DNA of 64,000 nt from an uncultured Prevotellaceae bacterium (GTDB taxonomy: Bacteria > Bacteroidota > Bacteroidia > Bacteroidales > Bacteroidaceae), in the NCBI GenBank assembly GCA_902776685.1, contig CACYRB010000004.1:21596-85595 (forward strand). The letters run 5' to 3'. The notes under the pieces are model-generated. The model ran no database searches. It had not been told where the DNA came from and worked only from the letters and a program-made list of their open reading frames with translations. A program made the translations under genes and the position numbers. This document shows, in pieces, positions 60,413 through 64,000 of the stretch. The stretch's first letter is position 1, and each line of letters begins with the position of its first letter.

Positions 60413-61981
60413 ATGGAAAGAAATAAAATACTATGCTCTGCATTTCTGCTCTTCACGTTAACGTCTTGTTCGCTCGACGAGTCGCCTCGCGACCAGATAC
60501 CCGAGGAAGAGGCTTACACCACGGCCACAGCCCTCTATCAGAACTGTGTCGCCACATTATATAATTATATAGGAGGCTCAGCCGATGGTCAGGGACTGCA
60601 AGGCACCTGCCGTGGTGTCTACGACCTGCAGACCTTCGGCTCCGACGAAGCCATGCTGCCCACACGCGGCGGCGACTGGTACGACGGCGGGCTCTGGCAG
60701 GACATGTATCGTCACACATGGACTGCCGGCCACGACCTGCCCAAAAACGCCTGGCTCTATCTCTACAAGGTCATCGCACTCTGCAACCGTTCGCTCAAGC
60801 AGCTTGATGCCCACCAGGGCCTGCTTGGCAGCCAGCAGTTGTCGGCCTACAAGGCAGAGGTTCGCGCCCTACGTGCCATCTACTACTGGTATCTTATGGA
60901 CCTTTTTGGCCGTGTGCCGCTGGTCACATCCACCGATGTGTCGATGAACGAGGTGCGGCAGTCGGAGCGCGGCAAGGTGTTCGACTTCTGTGTTGCTGAA
61001 CTGAAGGAAGCCCTGCCCCTGTTGTCAGCCGAAAACAGCATCAGGCCCGGCGACTATTATGGTCGCATCACCCAGCCTGTGGCACTCTTCGTCCTGGCCA
61101 AGCTCATGCTGAACAGCAGCGTGTATAGCAGTACGACGGATGTTGCCGCAGCCTACACCGCCTGCATCGACTATTGCAACCGCATCGAGGCACTGGGCTT
61201 TGCCCTTGAACCCTCTTACGCCACAAACTTCTCTGTACATAACGAAAACTCTGTGGAAAACATCTGGGTCATTCCCATGGACAAGAATCTCTATGCCAAC
61301 CAGCAGCAGAACCTCTACCGTTCCTATCACTACCGACATGCCGCAGCCTACGGCTTCACGGCTGAGAACGGCTCCTGCGCCACCCAGCGCACACTCGACA
61401 TTTTCGGCTATGGCACCAGTCAGGTGGACAACCGCTTTGCCCTCTGCTACTGGGCTGGCACCGTCACAGACCTCAACGGCACTACTGTTACCGACCGCAC
61501 TGGGCAGCCCCTCATCTATGAGCCGCGCGAGGTTTCGCTCGACCTCAGTGGCAGCCCATACGTGGAGACGGCAGGCGCAAGGATGAAGAAATTCGAGGTG
61601 GACAAGAATGCCATAAAGGACGGAAAACTGATGGACAACGACATCGTGCTCTTCCGCTTCGCCGACGTGCTGCTCATGCGGGCAGAGGCCAACCTCAGAC
61701 TGGGCAACGACACTGAGTCGCAGACCGACTACGATGCCGTTCGCCATCGGGCAGGAATGCCCACACAGACCGTCACGCTGCAGCGGCTGCTCGACGAGCG
61801 TCTGCTGGAACTCTGCTGGGAGGGCTGGCGTCGTCAGGACCTTATCCGTTTCGTCCAATACCAGACACTCTACGATGGTGTTGATCGTCCGGACGAAAGC
61901 GACGGCCATACCACGCTCTATCCCATACCTGCGGACGTCATGGCCCTCAACCTCAACCTGGCGCAGAATCCCGGATATTGA
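60413..61981 (+). CDS. SusD/RagB-type surface lipoprotein
   Basis: A 522-residue lipoprotein with lipobox 'LFTLTSCSLDESP'. It has the SusD helical region ('KAEVRALRAIYYWYLMDLFGRVPLVTSTD') and C-terminal 'IVLFRFADVLLMRAEANLRLGNDTESQTDYDAVRHRAGMP' and 'LLDERLLELCWEGWRRQDLIRF'. It partners the short SusC at 57713. The Sir2-family gene begins 21 bases after its stop and may be cotranscribed. Confidence 0.92.
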   Translation: MERNKILCSAFLLFTLTSCSLDESPRDQIPEEEAYTTATALYQNCVATLYNYIGGSADGQGLQGTCRGVYDLQTFGSDEAMLPTRGGDWYDGGLWQDMYRHTWTAGHDLPKNAWLYLYKVIALCNRSLKQLDAHQGLLGSQQLSAYKAEVRALRAIYYWYLMDLFGRVPLVTSTDVSMNEVRQSERGKVFDFCVAELKEALPLLSAENSIRPGDYYGRITQPVALFVLAKLMLNSSVYSSTTDVAAAYTACIDYCNRIEALGFALEPSYATNFSVHNENSVENIWVIPMDKNLYANQQQNLYRSYHYRHAAAYGFTAENGSCATQRTLDIFGYGTSQVDNRFALCYWAGTVTDLNGTTVTDRTGQPLIYEPREVSLDLSGSPYVETAGARMKKFEVDKNAIKDGKLMDNDIVLFRFADVLLMRAEANLRLGNDTESQTDYDAVRHRAGMPTQTVTLQRLLDERLLELCWEGWRRQDLIRFVQYQTLYDGVDRPDESDGHTTLYPIPADVMALNLNLAQNPGY

Positions 61982-62002
61982 AAGCAAACCATTCTCAGGA
62001 GC

Positions 62003-62917
62003 ATGAACAATACTATATATCATATACAGCAATGGATTAACGAGGCCGATGCCATAGTGGTAGGTGCTGGCTCTGGGCTTTCATCAGCCTGTGGTTACAG
62101 CCACTACAATACCGTGCCGTTCTTCACGGACAACATGCAGCCATTCATCGAGAAGTACGGTTTCCGCTCACTGTTCCAAGGGCTGACCTACCTCTACTCC
62201 AGTCCGGAAGAGGAATGGGCTTACCTGGCACATTATGTCAAGCTGATGTATGATACTCCAGTTGGAAAACCCGACAAAGACTTGCATCAGCTGCTGAAGG
62301 ACAAACAATATTTCATCCTGACCACCAATGTCGATATGCAACTGGACAAGGAGTTCCCTACTGAGCAAATCTGCCATTTTCAGGGTGACATGCGCTACCG
62401 CCAGTGCCAGCAGCCCTGCAATGACGAGGTTTGGGTGAATGATGACATCGTGAAAGCACTCGACGGTTTAGATGACCCGACGATGTTTCCCTCGGACTTG
62501 GTTCCACGCTGTCCTGACTGTGGACGCGTGATGACGCTGTGGGTGCGTGACTATCATTTTCTGGAAGGTTCACATTGGCAGCAGCAGGTTGACCGCTATC
62601 GCAGTTTCCTAAAAACGCATCGTGACGAGCGCATTCTGTTCCTGGAGTTGGGTGTGGGCGATATGACACCCAACATCATCAAACTGCCTTTCTGGAAGAT
62701 GACAGAGGAACTGCCCCACGCCCGCTATGTTGTCATCAACACAAAGAGAGTGGAAAACAAGTCTGCTCTCTCCGAACTGTGTCAGGCCTCGCCCACCTGT
62801 TGTGCTCATGGTGGCAGCAAACATCCCACCATCCCTCTGCAACTGCAAGGAAAGGCTCTAGCACTCGACGAGGACTTGGCCATCGCGCTCCACCGCCTTG
62901 TTACATATTCTGCATGA
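62003..62917 (+). CDS. Sir2-family NAD-dependent deacylase-like protein
   Basis: A 304-residue protein. The NAD-binding loop 'IVVGAGSGLSSACGYSHYN' replaces the usual GAGxS; 'FILTTNVDMQLDKEFPTEQICHFQGDM' supplies the TxN and HxxG segments with the catalytic histidine; and 'CQQPC' and 'PRCPDCGRVMTLWVRDYHF' provide four cysteines for zinc. Sequence style is nearer the bacterial sirtuin group linked to ADP-ribosylation than to classical CobB, but no macrodomain gene is adjacent. AGGAG lies before the start. Confidence 0.82.
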   Translation: MNNTIYHIQQWINEADAIVVGAGSGLSSACGYSHYNTVPFFTDNMQPFIEKYGFRSLFQGLTYLYSSPEEEWAYLAHYVKLMYDTPVGKPDKDLHQLLKDKQYFILTTNVDMQLDKEFPTEQICHFQGDMRYRQCQQPCNDEVWVNDDIVKALDGLDDPTMFPSDLVPRCPDCGRVMTLWVRDYHFLEGSHWQQQVDRYRSFLKTHRDERILFLELGVGDMTPNIIKLPFWKMTEELPHARYVVINTKRVENKSALSELCQASPTCCAHGGSKHPTIPLQLQGKALALDEDLAIALHRLVTYSA

Positions 62918-62978
62918 CTCCCTAAAAGAGACAAAGACAAACAAAGGCTAACGAAATGTATTGATAACGATTACAATA

Positions 62979-63010
62979 TTTGGTGGTTTCAAAAAATCTT
63001 TGTACCTTTG
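62979..63010 (+). promoter_or_regulatory. Orphan forward promoter at island edge
   Basis: TTTG (62979-62982), 20 bases, TACCTTTG (63003-63010), a full consensus reading to the right. The DNA downstream encodes only the reverse-strand HsdS fragment, so the gene once served by it appears to be gone. Confidence 0.6.
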
Positions 63011-63024
63011 CACTCGATGAGGGG

Positions 63025-63477
63025 TCATAGAAACGGCTGGTGGCTCAGAATTGGAGTTCTTTGAAAGCAATCCAAAGCAGAACGTGGAATTGAGAACGGT
63101 TTCCAAATCGTAACCCACGACATTTCCCACTCCCCCGAGCTGCCTTTATACAAAAAAAGATTGCTTTTTCTTCCAAAATTACGAAACCTTGTCCTTCCTA
63201 CAGTTCCTGTACCTGTTGAATTAACAAGAACATCTCCATCTCTCAACTTGTATTCTTCACTCCATTTGGAGATTGTATCAGGGTCTAAAAACCGAGCCTT
63301 TTCTAATGAAATATCCCCGTCATATAAATTACATTTTTGTGCAAATACGGGATATATTCTTTCTTCTGAATACTTTGGAGATTTCCCACGAGAAAGGAAA
63401 GAACATAGTTCACCTAATGTAACCCATTCCCAGCTCTCGCGCACCTCAAACGGCACCTCATTCTCATAATGGGGCAT
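63025..63477 (-). pseudogene. Type I restriction specificity subunit (HsdS), single half-domain fragment
   Basis: A 150-residue frame starting 'MPHYENEVPFEVRESWEWVTLGELCSFLSRGKSPKYSEERIYPVF', the standard start of a target-recognition domain, with 'LRDGDVLVNSTGTGTVGRTRF' as the conserved centre. The frame then runs into unrelated sequence ('SALDCFQRTPILSHQPFL') and ends. A functional HsdS needs two such domains and about 400 residues, so this is a broken gene or a silent recombination cassette. It follows a mobilisation-type gene on the same strand. Confidence 0.7.
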
Positions 63478-63493
63478 ATCGGAAGAGACTATT

Positions 63494-64000
63494 TCATCTC
63501 TTCCTTTTTATGCAATTTCTACCTACCATCTTCGATGCTTGCAACATACATCTTCTACGGTAGGCATCCTCCTCTTCATCTGGGTTGCGCCCATCCCATC
63601 TCAAATCGGATGTCGTACCTCCGCCACCGCCGGAAGACGGGATTGGCCTGCCACCAATAAGAGCATCAGCAATTGCCAGTACCTGGACTCGCATGGATGG
63701 TATGCTCAACTGATCAAGTAATTGGCGATAGGCGAAATCTTGCTGATGACTGCTGTCCGTTAGGGATTCGTAGTCACCACGCAATTGATTCAACTCTCGA
63801 TAGTCTGCCAGCACGTTCTTCTGCGCCGCTTTCACTTGACGTTCGGCATCCTGCATGTAGAGAGCCTCTATCTTTCTGACTATTGACGTGAAGCGTTTGG
63901 CAATCTGGTCGTTCTGTTTGTCAAGCCATTTGTCAACACCGAACAATGGTGGTTTCTCGGTAATCCTTGGTGGGTCAAACTCGATCTTGTGGTTGCGGAA
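63494..64000 (-). CDS. C-terminal part of probable mobilisation/relaxase-type protein, 5' end beyond window
   Basis: The frame stays open to the right edge, so the 169 visible residues are only the C-terminus. They contain 'EKPPLFGVDKWLDKQNDQIAKRF', a coiled-coil ('VKAAQKNVLADYRELNQLRGDYESL'), a Gly-rich linker and 'SDLRWDGRNPDEEEDAYRRRCMLQASKMV'. Such tails resemble those of Bacteroides mobilisation proteins. Identity is from general resemblance and needs the N-terminus. With the HsdS fragment it marks a mobile island at the window edge. Confidence 0.5.
   Translation of the reverse strand, partial: FRNHKIEFDPPRITEKPPLFGVDKWLDKQNDQIAKRFTSIVRKIEALYMQDAERQVKAAQKNVLADYRELNQLRGDYESLTDSSHQQDFAYRQLLDQLSIPSMRVQVLAIADALIGGRPIPSSGGGGGTTSDLRWDGRNPDEEEDAYRRRCMLQASKMVGRNCIKRKR

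Overview
The window reads as chromosome of a gut or oral Bacteroidales bacterium close to Prevotella. The grounds are two SusC/SusD pairs, promoters with the Bacteroidetes signature (TTTG, about 20 bases, TAnnTTTG), a C10 (streptopain-type) peptidase, C-terminal sorting tails of the 'YDLQGR...LQPGIYIINGKK' kind, and many short tandem repeats between genes.

Region 1 (1-16978) is a surface-polysaccharide locus read left to right. It holds two GT4 glycosyltransferases, a CapK/PaaK-like adenylate-forming enzyme, an F420-dehydrogenase-beta-like iron-sulfur protein, a polysaccharide pyruvyl transferase and an alpha/alpha-toroid protein. These are followed by ManNAc chemistry (wecC and wecB), two WecG/TagA/CpsF transferases, a fused cytidylyltransferase-SDR that should make CDP-ribitol, a glycosyltransferase and a nucleotidyltransferase-fold protein. 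The tagA-like, mnaA-like and CDP-ribitol genes together suggest a teichoic-acid-like polymer. Two reverse-oriented AAA+ ATPase/PD-(D/E)XK (DUF4143-type) genes interrupt the operon. Each sits exactly at the start of a gene, wecC in one case and wecB in the other. In both cases the first codons of the invaded gene are left upstream of the cassette and present again, with only synonymous changes, on the intact gene downstream. This is the most unusual thing in the window.

Region 2 (17156-49467) is a mannose-glycan utilisation region. It contains two paralogous secreted esterases, a DUF6377-like membrane regulator, a candidate structured RNA, a GH38 alpha-mannosidase, a three-module GLUG surface protein, SusC/SusD, a GH76 endo-mannanase-like protein, a C10 peptidase, a broken secreted protein, a GH130 mannoside phosphorylase, an MFS transporter and a CotH-kinase-like protein. 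Several of the secreted proteins carry heptanucleotide tracts just before their C-terminal tail, and these resemble 7-bp repeats seen between genes. A change of one unit would take the tail out of frame.

Region 3 (50120-53749) is housekeeping: an M20 peptidase, greA, a HIT protein and mannose-1-phosphate guanylyltransferase. Region 4 (53853-55914) has tRNA-Leu(CAA) with a tandem copy of its 3' half, next to a TolC gene that is frameshifted at a heptamer tract and cut short at its 3' end; this looks like a scar of element integration. Region 5 (56119-62917) has an AraC regulator, a MaoC-like protein, a second SusC/SusD pair without obvious enzymes and a Sir2-family protein. The right edge (63025-64000) is mobile or defence DNA: half of a type I restriction specificity subunit and the C-terminus of a probable mobilisation protein.
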